Below, in pieces: positions 34,758 to 47,982 of a DNA stretch of 64,000 nt; the stretch's first letter is position 1; every line of letters begins with the position of its first letter. Source of the DNA: Pseudomonas parakoreensis (lineage in GTDB: Bacteria; Pseudomonadota; Gammaproteobacteria; Pseudomonadales; Pseudomonadaceae); assembly GCF_021602155.1 (NCBI RefSeq), contig NZ_BQHY01000005.1, positions 310,001 through 374,000 on the forward strand. The letters run 5' to 3'. Position numbers and translations under genes: made by a program. The notes beneath the pieces are model-generated. The model worked only from the letters and a program-made list of their open reading frames with translations. It was not told where the DNA came from and did no database searches.

Positions 34758-35452
34758 TCTTCGACTACAACGTCATTTGGGAGGCCATGCCGCTGTACCT
34801 CGGCGGCCTGCTGACCACTCTGAAACTGCTCGCGCTGTCGCTGTTGTTCGGTCTGCTGGCGGCACTGCCGCTGGGCCTGATGCGCGTTTCCAAGAACGCC
34901 GCGGTCAACGGCATTGCCTGGCTTTATACCTACGTGATTCGCGGTACGCCGATGCTGGTGCAGCTGTTCTTGATCTACTACGGTCTGGCGCAATTCGAAG
35001 CAGTGCGTGAAAGCTTCATGTGGCCATGGCTGTCCAGCGCGACGTTCTGTGCGTGCCTGGCCTTCGCGATCAACACCAGCGCCTACACCGCCGAAATCAT
35101 CGCCGGCAGCCTCAAGGCCACGCCGAACGGCGAGATCGAAGCCGCCAAGGCGATGGGCATGTCGCGCTTCAAGATGTACAAGCGCATCCTGTTGCCATCT
35201 GCCTTGCGTCGGGCGCTGCCGCAATACAGCAACGAAGTGATCATGATGCTGCAGACCACCAGTCTGGCGTCCATCGTGACCCTGATCGACATCACCGGCG
35301 CGGCCCGTACCGTCAACGCGCAGTACTACCTGCCGTTCGAGGCGTACATCACCGCCGGCCTGTTCTACCTGTGCCTGACCTTCATTCTGGTGAAGCTGTT
35401 CAAGCTGGCCGAGCGTCGCTGGCTGAGCTACCTGGCCCCGCGGAAGCACTGA
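34754..35452 (+). CDS. aotM: Arginine/ornithine ABC transporter permease
   Basis: 232 aa HisM-type permease with the EAA loop 'ATPNGEIEAAKAMGMSRFKM'. Starts at ATG 34754, overlapping aotQ (ATGA). Together with AotQ it forms the channel for basic amino acids. It ends one base before aotO begins. Confidence 0.93.
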   Translation: MIFDYNVIWEAMPLYLGGLLTTLKLLALSLLFGLLAALPLGLMRVSKNAAVNGIAWLYTYVIRGTPMLVQLFLIYYGLAQFEAVRESFMWPWLSSATFCACLAFAINTSAYTAEIIAGSLKATPNGEIEAAKAMGMSRFKMYKRILLPSALRRALPQYSNEVIMMLQTTSLASIVTLIDITGAARTVNAQYYLPFEAYITAGLFYLCLTFILVKLFKLAERRWLSYLAPRKH

Positions 35453-35453
35453 T

Positions 35454-36566
35454 ATGGAACGCATCGACCACGTATTGCCGTGGAGCCATCTGGGCAGCGA
35501 GCGCAAGATTTCGGTCTTCCGCTTCGGTCAGGGCGAGCGCAAGGCCTACATTCAGGCCAGCCTGCACGCTGACGAACTGCCGGGCATGCGCACTGCCTGG
35601 GAGCTGAAAAAGCGCCTTGGCGAACTCGAAGCCCAAGGCCTGCTCAACGGCGTGATCGAGCTGGTGCCGGTCGCCAACCCGCTGGGCCTCGGCCAATTGC
35701 TGCAAGGCAATCATCAGGGGCGTTTCGAGGCGGGCAGCGGCAAGAATTTCAACCGCGATTTCGTCGAGCTGAGCGCGCCGGTTGCAGCGGCGCTGGCCGA
35801 GCATCTCGGTGACGATCCGCACGCCAACATTCGCCTGATCCGTCAGGCCATGGCTGAACATCTGGCGGCATTGCCCGAGGCGAGCAGCCAGTTGCAAGGC
35901 ATGCAGCGCGTGTTGCTCAGCCATGCCTGCACCGCCGATGTGGTGCTGGACCTGCACTGCGATGCCGAAGCCGCGCTGCACATGTATGCACTGCCGCAGC
36001 ACTGGCCGCAGTGGCGGTCGCTGGCTGCGCACCTGAATGTGAAGGTCGGTTTGCTGGCGGAAGACTCTGGTGGCAGCTCCTTCGATGAAGCGTGCTCGTT
36101 GCCGTGGCTGCGTTTGTCGCGGCAGTTCCCGGACGCGCAGATTCCGCTGGCGTGCCTGGCGACGACTGTCGAGCTGGGCGGTCAGGCCAATACCGACCGC
36201 GCCGATGCACTGGCCTGGGCCGAAGGCATTCTGGCGTTCCTCGCCGAGCAAGGCCTGATCACTGGCGAGTGGCCAAAGCCGGCCAATGAACCGTGCGAAG
36301 GCATGCCGTTCGAAGGCACTGAATTACTGTTGGCGCCGCACCCCGGTGTGGTGAGTTTTCTGCGTAAACCCGGCGAGTGGGTTGAAGCCGGGGATGAGAT
36401 TTTCGAAGTGATCGATCCTGTGTCCGATCGGGTCAGCACGGTGTGTGCTGGTACCTCCGGGGTGCTGTTTGCCATTGAACGGCTGCGCTATGCCCAACCC
36501 GGTTTCTGGCTGGCCAAGGTGGCGGGGCGCGAAGCGCTGCGTCACGGGCGCTTGCTCAACGACTGA
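35454..36566 (+). CDS. aotO: Succinylglutamate desuccinylase/aspartoacylase-family protein of the aot operon
   Basis: 370 aa. Zinc carboxypeptidase-like fold: 'QASLHADELPGM' (HxxE zinc site) and 'DVVLDLHCDAEAALHMY' (second His), similar to the AstE/aspartoacylase family. The C-terminal 80 residues hold a beta domain ('LAPHPGVVSFLRKPGEWV') akin to a lipoyl-like hammerhead. It corresponds to AotO, which lies between aotM and aotP in P. aeruginosa; it is not needed for transport there as far as I recall. Possibly processes acylated or peptide arginine. ATG 35454 directly follows the aotM stop. Confidence 0.9.
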   Translation: MERIDHVLPWSHLGSERKISVFRFGQGERKAYIQASLHADELPGMRTAWELKKRLGELEAQGLLNGVIELVPVANPLGLGQLLQGNHQGRFEAGSGKNFNRDFVELSAPVAAALAEHLGDDPHANIRLIRQAMAEHLAALPEASSQLQGMQRVLLSHACTADVVLDLHCDAEAALHMYALPQHWPQWRSLAAHLNVKVGLLAEDSGGSSFDEACSLPWLRLSRQFPDAQIPLACLATTVELGGQANTDRADALAWAEGILAFLAEQGLITGEWPKPANEPCEGMPFEGTELLLAPHPGVVSFLRKPGEWVEAGDEIFEVIDPVSDRVSTVCAGTSGVLFAIERLRYAQPGFWLAKVAGREALRHGRLLND

Positions 36567-36593
36567 CTGACTGTTTTTGTGAGAACCGACCGC

Positions 36594-37358
36594 ATGTACA
36601 AACTTGAAGTCCAAGACCTGCATAAACGCTATGGCAGTCACGAAGTGCTCAAGGGCGTGTCCCTGAAAGCGGCAGCCGGCGATGTGATCAGCATCATCGG
36701 CTCCAGTGGCTCCGGCAAAAGTACTTTCCTGCGCTGCATCAACCTGCTTGAGCAGCCGCACGCGGGCAAGATCCTGCTCAACAACGAAGAGCTGAAACTG
36801 GTGGCCAACAAGGACGGCGCGCTGAAAGCCGCTGATCCGAAACAGCTGCAGCGCATGCGTTCGCGCCTGTCGATGGTGTTCCAGCACTTCAACCTGTGGT
36901 CGCACATGACCGCGCTGGAAAACATCATGGAAGCGCCGGTCCACGTGCTGGGCGTGTCCAAGGCCGAAGCTCGCGAGAAAGCCGAGCACTACCTGAACAA
37001 GGTTGGCGTGGCCCATCGCAAAGACGCGTTCCCGGGGCACATGTCTGGCGGCGAGCAGCAGCGTGTGGCGATTGCCCGTGCGCTGGCGATGGAGCCGGAA
37101 GTGATGCTGTTCGACGAACCGACGTCGGCGCTCGATCCGGAACTGGTGGGCGACGTTCTGAAGGTCATGCAAGCGCTGGCCCAGGAAGGTCGCACCATGG
37201 TCGTGGTTACGCACGAAATGGGCTTCGCCCGTGAAGTGTCGAATCAGTTGGTGTTCCTGCACAAAGGTGTGGTGGAAGAGAGCGGCAACCCGCGCGAAGT
37301 GCTGGTCAATCCGCAATCCGAGCGCTTGCAGCAGTTCCTCTCGGGCAGCCTCAAGTAA
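36594..37358 (+). CDS. aotP: Arginine/ornithine ABC transporter ATP-binding subunit
   Basis: 254 aa. Walker A '[10 protein letters not shown]', Q-loop 'MVFQHFNLW', signature '[16 protein letters not shown]', Walker B '[14 protein letters not shown]' and H-loop 'VVTHEMGFA'. Polar amino-acid uptake ATPase of the HisP group. ATG 36594 ([14 protein letters not shown]) is chosen over GTG 36579 by similarity to AotP. Followed by a REPIN and then argR. Confidence 0.94.
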   Translation: MYKLEVQDLHKRYGSHEVLKGVSLKAAAGDVISIIGSSGSGKSTFLRCINLLEQPHAGKILLNNEELKLVANKDGALKAADPKQLQRMRSRLSMVFQHFNLWSHMTALENIMEAPVHVLGVSKAEAREKAEHYLNKVGVAHRKDAFPGHMSGGEQQRVAIARALAMEPEVMLFDEPTSALDPELVGDVLKVMQALAQEGRTMVVVTHEMGFAREVSNQLVFLHKGVVEESGNPREVLVNPQSERLQQFLSGSLK

Positions 37359-37416
37359 TCGCTGCCGTTATGCACCAAATTAGGTCATGCTTCGCGACCT
37401 AGAGATCGACTCCAAT

Positions 37417-37509
37417 CCCTGTGGGAGCTGGCTTGCCAGCGAAAGCGTTGGGCCAGATTGCCTATCTGGTGCAGACACACCGCCATCGCTGGCAAGCCAG
37501 CTCCCACAG
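37417..37509. repeat. REPIN in the aotP-argR gap
   Basis: ccctgtgggagctggcttgc followed by cagcgaaag, and inverted catcgctggcaagccagctc followed by ccacag. Confidence 0.86.
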
Positions 37510-37601
37510 TGGATCGGTGCAGGTTTCGAGATTTGCGTTCATTTACGGGCTAGCATTGGCCCATGCCTTCATCACCGTTCTTCGTTTCGGATTGCCCGCC
37601 C

Positions 37602-38594
37602 ATGACTGCCCATCGAATTGGTTTCCTGATTTGGCCCAGCACTAAAGCTCTGACGCTGGCGCTGGCGGAGGAGGCCTTGCGTGTTGCTCAGCGGGTGCAT
37701 CCGGAGGTGGTTTACGAACTGTCGTTCCTGCAGGCTGAAGCCAGTCCTGAAGCGGCGGCCGATGGAGCCTGGCAACTGCCCGGCGAAGCCTGGACCGGCA
37801 AGCTGGAAAACTTCCAGAAACTGTTCCTGCTCGCCGACGAGCCGCCGACCACCCTGGCCCCGGCCCTCAGCAGCGCGCTCAAGCAACTGGTGCGTGCCGG
37901 TTGCGTGATCGGTGGTCTGTCGGCCGGTGTGTATCCGCTGGCGCAACTCGGTCTGCTCGACGGTTATCGTGCAGCCGTGCACTGGCGCTGGCAGGACGAT
38001 TTCGCTGAACGTTTCCCGAAAGTCATCGCCACCAGTCACCTGTTCGACTGGGATCGCGATCGCCTGACCGCGTGTGGCGGCATGTCGGTGCTCGATCTGC
38101 TGCTGGCGGTGCTGGCCCGTGATCATGGGGCCGAGCTGGCTGGTGCGGTGTCCGAAGAACTGGTGGTCGAGCGCATCCGCGAGGGTGGTGAACGCCAGCG
38201 CATTCCGCTGCAGAACCGCCTCGGTTCCAGCCATCCGAAGCTCACCCAAGCGGTGTTGCTGATGGAAGCCAACATCGAAGAGCCGTTGACCACCGACGAA
38301 ATCGCCCAGCACGTGTGCGTGTCCCGTCGCCAGTTGGAGCGGATCTTCAAGCAATACCTCAACCGCGTGCCGAGCCAGTACTACCTGGAATTGCGCCTGA
38401 ACAAGGCCCGGCAGATGCTGATGCAGACCAGCAAGTCGATCATCCAGATCGGCTTGTCCTGCGGTTTCTCTTCCGGGCCGCATTTCTCCAGTGCCTACCG
38501 CAATTTCTTCGGCGCGACGCCGCGGGAAGATCGCAACCAGCGGCGCAGCAGCAGTCCTTTCGAACTGTCGTCGGTGCCGCCAGAGCGCGGTTGA
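37602..38594 (+). CDS. argR: Arginine-responsive regulator ArgR (AraC family)
   Basis: 330 aa. N-terminal GATase1/DJ-1-like sensor ('IGFLIWPSTKALTLALAEEA', 'LFLLADEPPTTLAPALSSAL', 'AGCVIGGLSAGVYPLAQLGL'), then the AraC double HTH: 'TTDEIAQHVCVSRRQLERIF' and 'KSIIQIGLSCGFSSGPHFSS'. In Pseudomonas this protein (unrelated to E. coli ArgR) activates aot and aru and represses biosynthetic genes. ATG 37602 (MTAHRIGFL) is taken; the frame start at 37563 has no support. It is separated from aotP by a REPIN, so readthrough from aot plus its own promoter are both possible. Confidence 0.94.
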   Translation: MTAHRIGFLIWPSTKALTLALAEEALRVAQRVHPEVVYELSFLQAEASPEAAADGAWQLPGEAWTGKLENFQKLFLLADEPPTTLAPALSSALKQLVRAGCVIGGLSAGVYPLAQLGLLDGYRAAVHWRWQDDFAERFPKVIATSHLFDWDRDRLTACGGMSVLDLLLAVLARDHGAELAGAVSEELVVERIREGGERQRIPLQNRLGSSHPKLTQAVLLMEANIEEPLTTDEIAQHVCVSRRQLERIFKQYLNRVPSQYYLELRLNKARQMLMQTSKSIIQIGLSCGFSSGPHFSSAYRNFFGATPREDRNQRRSSSPFELSSVPPERG

Positions 38595-40225
<1,631 letters not shown>

Positions 40226-40232
40226 TAGATCC

Positions 40233-40261
40233 TTCGACGCCCGAGTATTTCGGGCGTCGAA
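40233..40261 (+). other. Strong hairpin after aruC
   Basis: TTCGACGCCCGA and TCGGGCGTCGAA form a perfect 12-bp stem with a 5-base loop, followed by cccaatttt. It may be a weak terminator or protect the aruC mRNA end. Confidence 0.7.
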
Positions 40262-40305
40262 CCCAATTTTGATACCGGGCAATATCAAATGTGGGAGCGG
40301 GCTTG

Positions 40306-40401
40306 TGGTGAGGGGATTTATCCCCGATGGGCTGCGCAGCAGCCCCAAGCTTTTTGAGGGCCGCTACGCGCCCCATCGGGGATAAATCCCCTCACCACAA
40401 A
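40306..40401. repeat. Palindromic 'ggggatttatcccc' repeat, copy 2
   Basis: gtggtgaggggatttatccc followed by cgatggg, and inverted cccatcggggataaatcccc followed by tcaccac, with an inner ggctgcgcagcagccc hairpin. It lies inside the aru operon between aruC and aruF. It sits inside a degraded REP pair (gtgggagcgggcttgtgg and aaaagcccgcttccac). Confidence 0.87.
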
Positions 40402-40465
40402 AGCCCGCTTCCACAGTATCCGGTGTTTTTTTCAGTAAATTTTTATAAGAGAAAGGAGTGACACC

Positions 40466-41485
40466 ATGCTGGTGATGCGCCCTGCGCAAATGGCTGATCT
40501 GGGCGAGGTACAGCGTCTGGCTGCGGATAGCCCGATTGGTGTCACTTCCTTGCCGGATGACGTTGAACGTCTGAGCGACAAGATCGCCGCAAGCGAAGCC
40601 TCGTTTGCTGCCGAAGTGAGTTTCAACGGCGAGGAGAGCTACTTCTTCGTTCTTGAAGACACCGCCACCGGCAAACTGGTCGGCTGCTCGGCCATTGTCG
40701 CCTCGGCCGGCTACTCGGAGCCGTTCTACAGCTTCCGCAACGAGACCTTTGTCCACGCTTCCCGCGAGCTGAAGATCCACAACAAGATCCACGTGCTTTC
40801 GCAATGCCACGACCTGACCGGCAACAGCTTGCTGACCAGTTTCTACGTGCAGCGTGAGCTGGTGGGGTCGCCGTGGGCCGAGCTCAACTCCCGTGGTCGC
40901 CTGCTGTTCGTTGCCAGCCACCCGGAGCGTTTCGCCGATTCGGTGGTGACCGAGATCGTCGGCTACAGCGACGAGAACGGCGACTCGCCATTCTGGGATG
41001 CAATCGGTCGCAACTTCTTCGACCTCAACTACGCCGAGGCCGAGCGCCTGTGTGGCCTGAAGAGTCGCACGTTCCTCGCCGAACTGATGCCGCATTACCC
41101 GATCTACGTGCCGCTGTTGCCGGATTCCGCGCAAGAAGCGATGGGCCAGGTGCACCCGCGTGCGCAGATCACCTTCGACATCCTGATGCGCGAAGGCTTC
41201 GAAACCGATCACTACATCGACATTTTCGACGGTGGCCCGACCCTGCATGCGCGTGTTTCGGGGATCCGTTCGATCGCCCAGAGCCGTGTGGTGCCGGTGA
41301 AGATCGGCGAGCCGGTCAAAGGTGCCGGGCGCCAGTATCTGGTGGCCAACGCGCAGTTGCAGGATTACCGCGCGGTGCTGCTGGAACTCGATTACGCGCC
41401 GGGCAAACCGGTGACCCTGGATCTGGAAGCAGCCGAAGCCCTGGGCGTCGGTGAAGGTGCCAGCGTGCGCCTGGTGGCGGTTTAA
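40466..41485 (+). CDS. aruF: Arginine/ornithine N-succinyltransferase, alpha (AruF) subunit
   Basis: 339 aa, AstA family (GNAT-like). With AruG forms the heteromer that transfers succinyl from succinyl-CoA to the alpha-amino group of arginine or ornithine, the first AST step. Family features: N-terminal 'MLVMRPAQMADLGEVQRLA', 'LSQCHDLTGNSLLTSFYV' and 'FLAELMPHYPIYVPLLPDSA'. aaaggagtgacacc before ATG 40466 is a good ribosome site. It is a paralogue of the next gene. Confidence 0.94.
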   Translation: MLVMRPAQMADLGEVQRLAADSPIGVTSLPDDVERLSDKIAASEASFAAEVSFNGEESYFFVLEDTATGKLVGCSAIVASAGYSEPFYSFRNETFVHASRELKIHNKIHVLSQCHDLTGNSLLTSFYVQRELVGSPWAELNSRGRLLFVASHPERFADSVVTEIVGYSDENGDSPFWDAIGRNFFDLNYAEAERLCGLKSRTFLAELMPHYPIYVPLLPDSAQEAMGQVHPRAQITFDILMREGFETDHYIDIFDGGPTLHARVSGIRSIAQSRVVPVKIGEPVKGAGRQYLVANAQLQDYRAVLLELDYAPGKPVTLDLEAAEALGVGEGASVRLVAV

Positions 41486-41536
41486 CGCCTTAGCGAGTTT
41501 CACGGGTGGCGAAGGCGGCCCGTTTGAGGAGATAGC

Positions 41537-44028
<2,492 letters not shown>

Positions 44029-44035
44029 TGCCTAT

Positions 44036-44098
44036 TCGCGAGCAAGCTCGCTCCCACAAGGGCGATGAGATCCTGTGGGAGCGAGCTTGCTCGCGAAG
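44036..44098. repeat. Short REPIN inside the aru operon
   Basis: ttcgcgagcaagctcgctcc followed by cacaag, and inverted tcctgtgggagcgagcttgc followed by tcgcgaa, only about 15 bases apart, giving a long stem in the mRNA between aruD and aruB. Confidence 0.86.
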
Positions 44099-44169
44099 GC
44101 CGCGACGCGGTCGCACTGAACAGTTAGTTACTGAAGCCTATAACAACAGATTCTCGTGGAGCCTCGCTG

Positions 44170-45516
44170 ATGAAATCCTATGAAGTCAATTTTGACGGTC
44201 TAGTGGGGCCGACCCATAACTACGGCGGTCTGTCCTACGGCAACGTCGCGTCCCAGAGCAACAGCCAGCAGTCCTCGAACCCGAAGGAAGCGGCGCTGCA
44301 AGGCCTGGCGAAAATGAAAGCGCTGATGGAAATGGGCTTTCAGCAAGGCGTGCTGGCGCCGCAGGAGCGTCCGGACGTGGCCGCATTGCGCCGCCTGGGT
44401 TTCAGCGGCACCGACGCGCAAGTGATCGAGCGCGCCGCCAAAGAAGCCATGCCGTTGCTGGTTGCCAGTTGCTCGGCGTCGAGCATGTGGGTGGCGAATG
44501 CCGCCACCGTCAGCCCGAGTGCCGACACCGCTGACGGTCGCGTGCACTTCACCGCCGCCAACCTCAACTGCAAATACCACCGCAGTATCGAACACCCGAC
44601 CACCAGCCGCGTGCTGGGTGCGATGTTCGCCGATCAACAGCACTTCGCCCACCACGCCGCGTTGCCGGCGGTGGCGCAATTCGGTGACGAAGGCGCGGCC
44701 AACCACACGCGTTTCTGCCGTGAGTACGGCGAGGCCGGTGTCGAGTTTTTCGTGTTCGGGCGCAGTGCGTTCGACACCCGTTACCCGGCGCCGCAAAAGT
44801 ACCCGGCGCGCCAGACGCTGGAAGCGTCGCAAGCGGTGGCGCGTCTGCACGGTCTGCGTGACGAGGGCGTGGTCTACGCGCAGCAAAACCCGGCGGTGAT
44901 CGACCAGGGCGTATTCCACAATGACGTGATCGCGGTGGGTAACGGCGAGGTGTTGTTCTATCACGAGGACGCGTTCCTCGACACCGAGCAAATGCTGGCC
45001 GAGTTGCAGGGCAAACTGGCCAAGGTCGGTGGCCAGTTCCAGTCGGTCTGCGTGCCGCGTTCGGCGGTCACCGTGGATGATGCGGTGCGTTCCTATCTGT
45101 TCAACAGCCAGTTGCTGTCGCGTGCGGATGGCTCGATGCTGCTGATCGTGCCGGAAGAGTGCCGTGGCAACGAGCGCGTGTGGAACTACTTGCAGGGGCT
45201 GACCAGCTCCGGCGGCCTGATCCGCGAAGTCAAAGTCTTCGACCTCAAGCAAAGCATGCAGAACGGCGGCGGCCCGGCGTGCCTGCGACTGCGCGTCGCG
45301 CTCAACGAAACCGAGCTGGCGGCCGTCAACCCAGGGGTTATCATGACCGCACCGTTGTACGGTTCGTTGACCGCATGGGTTGAAAAGCACTACCGCGACC
45401 GCTTGAGCGAAACCGATCTGGCGGACCCGCAATTGCTGCTTGAATGCCGGACGGCACTGGATGAACTGACGCAAATCCTTAAACTGGGCGCGGTTTATCC
45501 ATTCCAGATCAATTGA
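44170..45516 (+). CDS. aruB: N-succinylarginine dihydrolase
   Basis: 448 aa, AstB. Converts N2-succinylarginine to N2-succinylornithine, CO2 and two NH3, the second AST step. N-terminal '[20 protein letters not shown]' is the family hallmark; the catalytic triad-type elements include '[15 protein letters not shown]' (His) and '[12 protein letters not shown]' (His-Asn-Asp), and the C-terminal Cys lies in '[15 protein letters not shown]'. ATG 44170. Its stop is followed by PA0900-like gene after 56 bases. Confidence 0.95.
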   Translation: MKSYEVNFDGLVGPTHNYGGLSYGNVASQSNSQQSSNPKEAALQGLAKMKALMEMGFQQGVLAPQERPDVAALRRLGFSGTDAQVIERAAKEAMPLLVASCSASSMWVANAATVSPSADTADGRVHFTAANLNCKYHRSIEHPTTSRVLGAMFADQQHFAHHAALPAVAQFGDEGAANHTRFCREYGEAGVEFFVFGRSAFDTRYPAPQKYPARQTLEASQAVARLHGLRDEGVVYAQQNPAVIDQGVFHNDVIAVGNGEVLFYHEDAFLDTEQMLAELQGKLAKVGGQFQSVCVPRSAVTVDDAVRSYLFNSQLLSRADGSMLLIVPEECRGNERVWNYLQGLTSSGGLIREVKVFDLKQSMQNGGGPACLRLRVALNETELAAVNPGVIMTAPLYGSLTAWVEKHYRDRLSETDLADPQLLLECRTALDELTQILKLGAVYPFQIN

Positions 45517-45572
45517 TGGCCGGCGCGTCGCCGAACGCGACGCGCGGCTTGTCTCCCCAAGAGAGTAAAAAC

Positions 45573-45860
45573 ATGAGCGATTCCCTGCAGCTGATCCTTG
45601 AAGACACCGACGGCACGCAACTGCAAACCTCGTGCACCCGCGTCGCGGTCATGTGGCAAGGCAAAGAGCTGTGGATCCAGCAGGACGGCCGTGGCCAGCT
45701 GCTGATCGGCGTGGACGTCGAGGAAGGTGACGAAGAGTACGCCAACCTGCTGCTGCGCCCACTGGCAACTAATCTGGTCAGTCTGCAACTGGAAATGGAA
45801 CCGGCTGAGGTCGGCGACGAAGACCACGTGCACGGCCCGGATTGCAACCACGATCACTAA
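45573..45860 (+). CDS. Small protein of the aru operon (PA0900-like)
   Basis: 95 aa. Beta-rich ('LQLILEDTDGTQLQTSCTRV', 'MWQGKELWIQQDGRGQLLIG') with an acidic helix and a metal-binding-looking tail 'HVHGPDCNHDH'. Same place (between aruB and aruE) as the uncharacterised P. aeruginosa PA0900. ATG 45573 has GAGAG upstream; the frame from 45513 overlaps aruB and is not used. Possibly a metal-binding or chaperone protein for the zinc enzyme AruE: an inference from the tail and neighbour only. Confidence 0.85.
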   Translation: MSDSLQLILEDTDGTQLQTSCTRVAVMWQGKELWIQQDGRGQLLIGVDVEEGDEEYANLLLRPLATNLVSLQLEMEPAEVGDEDHVHGPDCNHDH

Positions 45861-45872
45861 GGAAACCGCTCT

Positions 45873-46883
45873 ATGCTCGCCCTCGGCAAACTGCTTGAAC
45901 TGACCCTCGCCGGCCGTGAACCGGCGGAGAAGACTCAACTGACTGTCGAAGGCGTGCGCATGCGCTGGTTGAGCGAGGGTGCGCTGGAAGTCCGGCCCCC
46001 CGAGGCGCGCGACAATGGCCTGGACCTGCTGCTGTCGGCAGGCATCCACGGCAACGAAACAGCGCCGATCGAATTGCTCGACCGGCTGCTGCATGACATC
46101 GCACGCGGCGATCTGAAGCCGCGTGCACGCATTCTGTTCCTGTTCGGCAATCCGGAAGCGATTCGCAAGGGCGAGCGCTTCGTCGAGCAGGACGTCAACC
46201 GGCTGTTCAACGGCCGGCATGAACAAACCAGCGGTTCCGAAGCCATCCGCGCCTGTGAGCTGGAACGCCTGGCGGCGAGTTTCTTCAGCCTGCCGGACCG
46301 TCAGCGTCTGCACTACGACCTGCACACCGCGATTCGTGGTTCGAAGATCGAGCAGTTCGCCCTGTATCCGTGGAAAGAAGGACGCCAGCATTCGCGCCGC
46401 GAACTGGCGCGTCTGCGTGCTGCCGGGATGGACGCGGTGCTGTTGCAGAACAAACCGTCGATCGTGTTCAGTTCCTACACCTACGACAAGCTCGGCGCCG
46501 AGGCTTTCACCCTGGAACTGGGGAAGGCGCGGCCATTCGGGCAGAACCAAGGGGTGGATGTTTCACGTCTGGAAACCCGTCTGAAGCAGATCATCGAGGG
46601 CAATGAGCCGGATCTGGCTGCAGAGGGACTGGAGGGTTTGCAGCTGTTCAGCGTCGCCCGGGAAATCATCAAGCACAGCGATGCGTTCCGCCTGAACCTG
46701 CCAGCGGACATCGAGAACTTTTCTGAATTGGACGTCGGTTATGTGCTGGCCGAAGATCTGGCCAATACCCGCTGGATCATCGAGGAAGAGGGCGCACGCA
46801 TCATCTTCCCGAACCCCAAGGTCAAGAACGGCTTGCGCGCGGGCATTCTGATCGTGCCGGCCACCGACGAAAACCTCGCCTGA
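45873..46883 (+). CDS. aruE: Succinylglutamate desuccinylase
   Basis: 336 aa, AstE family zinc hydrolase. Last AST step: N-succinylglutamate to glutamate and succinate. Zinc-site elements '[18 protein letters not shown]' (HxxE), '[20 protein letters not shown]' (His) and '[12 protein letters not shown]' (catalytic Glu). TAAGGAAACC before ATG 45873. Last gene of the operon; a long palindrome follows. Confidence 0.94.
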   Translation: MLALGKLLELTLAGREPAEKTQLTVEGVRMRWLSEGALEVRPPEARDNGLDLLLSAGIHGNETAPIELLDRLLHDIARGDLKPRARILFLFGNPEAIRKGERFVEQDVNRLFNGRHEQTSGSEAIRACELERLAASFFSLPDRQRLHYDLHTAIRGSKIEQFALYPWKEGRQHSRRELARLRAAGMDAVLLQNKPSIVFSSYTYDKLGAEAFTLELGKARPFGQNQGVDVSRLETRLKQIIEGNEPDLAAEGLEGLQLFSVAREIIKHSDAFRLNLPADIENFSELDVGYVLAEDLANTRWIIEEEGARIIFPNPKVKNGLRAGILIVPATDENLA

Positions 46884-46907
46884 TGGCGTCTCTGAGCTGA
46901 CAGAAAT

Positions 46908-46999
46908 TCCTGTAGGAGCTGCCGAAGGCTGCGATCTTTAGATCTTTTTTTAGACGATCAAAAGATCGCAGCCTCGTTTCACTCGACAGCTCCTACAGG
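46908..46999. repeat. Long palindromic intergenic repeat (R-type), copy 3
   Basis: ctgtaggagctgccgaaggc followed by tgcgatctttagatc, and inverted gatcaaaagatcgcagcctc with right-hand end acagctcctacag. Contains an insertion (gtttcactcg) in the right arm. Confidence 0.78.
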
Positions 47000-47011
47000 G
47001 GAGCGTTGTGG

Positions 47012-47521
47012 TCAGACGGCGACTGCGCGCGGCTCACTGCGACGCAGCGCGCGAACCTTCTGCAGCGTATCCGCGCAAGTCCGCGCCGCTTCCTGACCCT
47101 TGTGCACGAAGTGCTCGAAGAAGAATTTCTGATGCTCTTCACCGGCATGGAAGTGATGCGGGGTCAGCGATACCGAGAACACCGGCACTTCGGTCTCCAG
47201 CTGCACCTGCATCAGGCCGCTGACCACTGACTGGGCGACAAACTCGTGACGGTAGATGCCGCCGTCCACCACCAGAGCGGCCGCGACGATGCCGGCATAA
47301 CGCCCGGTCTTGGCCAGCAACTTGGCGTGCAGCGGCATTTCAAAGGCGCCGCCGACTTCGAAGAAATCGATGTCCGATTCCTGATAACCCTGAGCGAGCA
47401 TTTCGGCGACGAAGCCCTTACGGCTCTGGTCGACGATTTCCTTGTGCCAGCAGGCCTGGATGAACGCAACGCGCTCGCCGTGGGGGTGTTTGCTTTTGCT
47501 GTCGATAGCGGTGGGTTGCAT
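47012..47521 (-). CDS. 6,7-dimethyl-8-ribityllumazine synthase, riboswitch-controlled paralogue (RibH2-like)
   Basis: 169 aa. Lumazine synthase makes the direct precursor of riboflavin from 5-amino-6-ribitylaminouracil and 3,4-dihydroxybutanone phosphate. Family pieces: 'VAFIQACWHKEIVDQSRKGF', 'FFEVGGAFEMPLHAKLLAKT', 'AAALVVDGGIYRHEFVAQSV'. The sequence resembles the RibH2 (decameric) branch rather than the housekeeping icosahedral enzyme, as the substrate Phe-Glu-Val-Gly-Gly-Ala-Phe-Glu-Met-Pro segment shows. CAGGAG before ATG 47521. An FMN riboswitch upstream on the same strand controls it. Confidence 0.88.
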   Translation of the reverse strand: MQPTAIDSKSKHPHGERVAFIQACWHKEIVDQSRKGFVAEMLAQGYQESDIDFFEVGGAFEMPLHAKLLAKTGRYAGIVAAALVVDGGIYRHEFVAQSVVSGLMQVQLETEVPVFSVSLTPHHFHAGEEHQKFFFEHFVHKGQEAARTCADTLQKVRALRRSEPRAVAV

Positions 47522-47622
47522 GTTCTGACTCCTGTTTGTGTGAAAAACAGGGCGTTATGAATCGAAAGGGATTCAAGGGTACGCACGAGCACAAAAGCGC
47601 GCGGACGGCCCTTTGGCGTCAA

Positions 47623-47793
47623 TCCCGTTCTCTCTTCATCCGGACTATGACCGTCGGCCCCGGAATCACACCGGGTCTGCTGACCTTGCCGTCGTGCACC
47701 GCCAATGCCGTGTCCGTCGTCAAGCGCTCGCGGGCTATGCGCGTTGCGCGCAATTACCGCCGGTGGGGAATTACACCCCGCCCTGAGAACGTT
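47623..47793 (-). promoter_or_regulatory. FMN riboswitch (RFN element)
   Basis: On the minus strand the element opens with gttctcagggcggggtgtaa, continues ttccccaccggcggtaatt (47784-47752), has a variable central stem, then cccggtgtgattccggggcc gacggtcatagtccggatga and closes gagagaacggg near 47623. These are the conserved RFN blocks. It lies about 100 bases before the ribH2-like gene. Confidence 0.93.
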
Positions 47794-47982
47794 TTTGCCG
47801 CCAGTTCTCGGGCGGCGCAGCGTTTTTATCACATATTTTCCGGCCTTGCACAGAACCTGTGGGAGTGTGTTCTCAAGAAGTAATCTGACCTTTTCTCATT
47901 CAAGGGTTGATAAATCGGCGCCATGACCGCAGTAATTCACCTTCGAAAAGGGATTTCCCCTGCTGACTCTGAGGCCAGGTTC

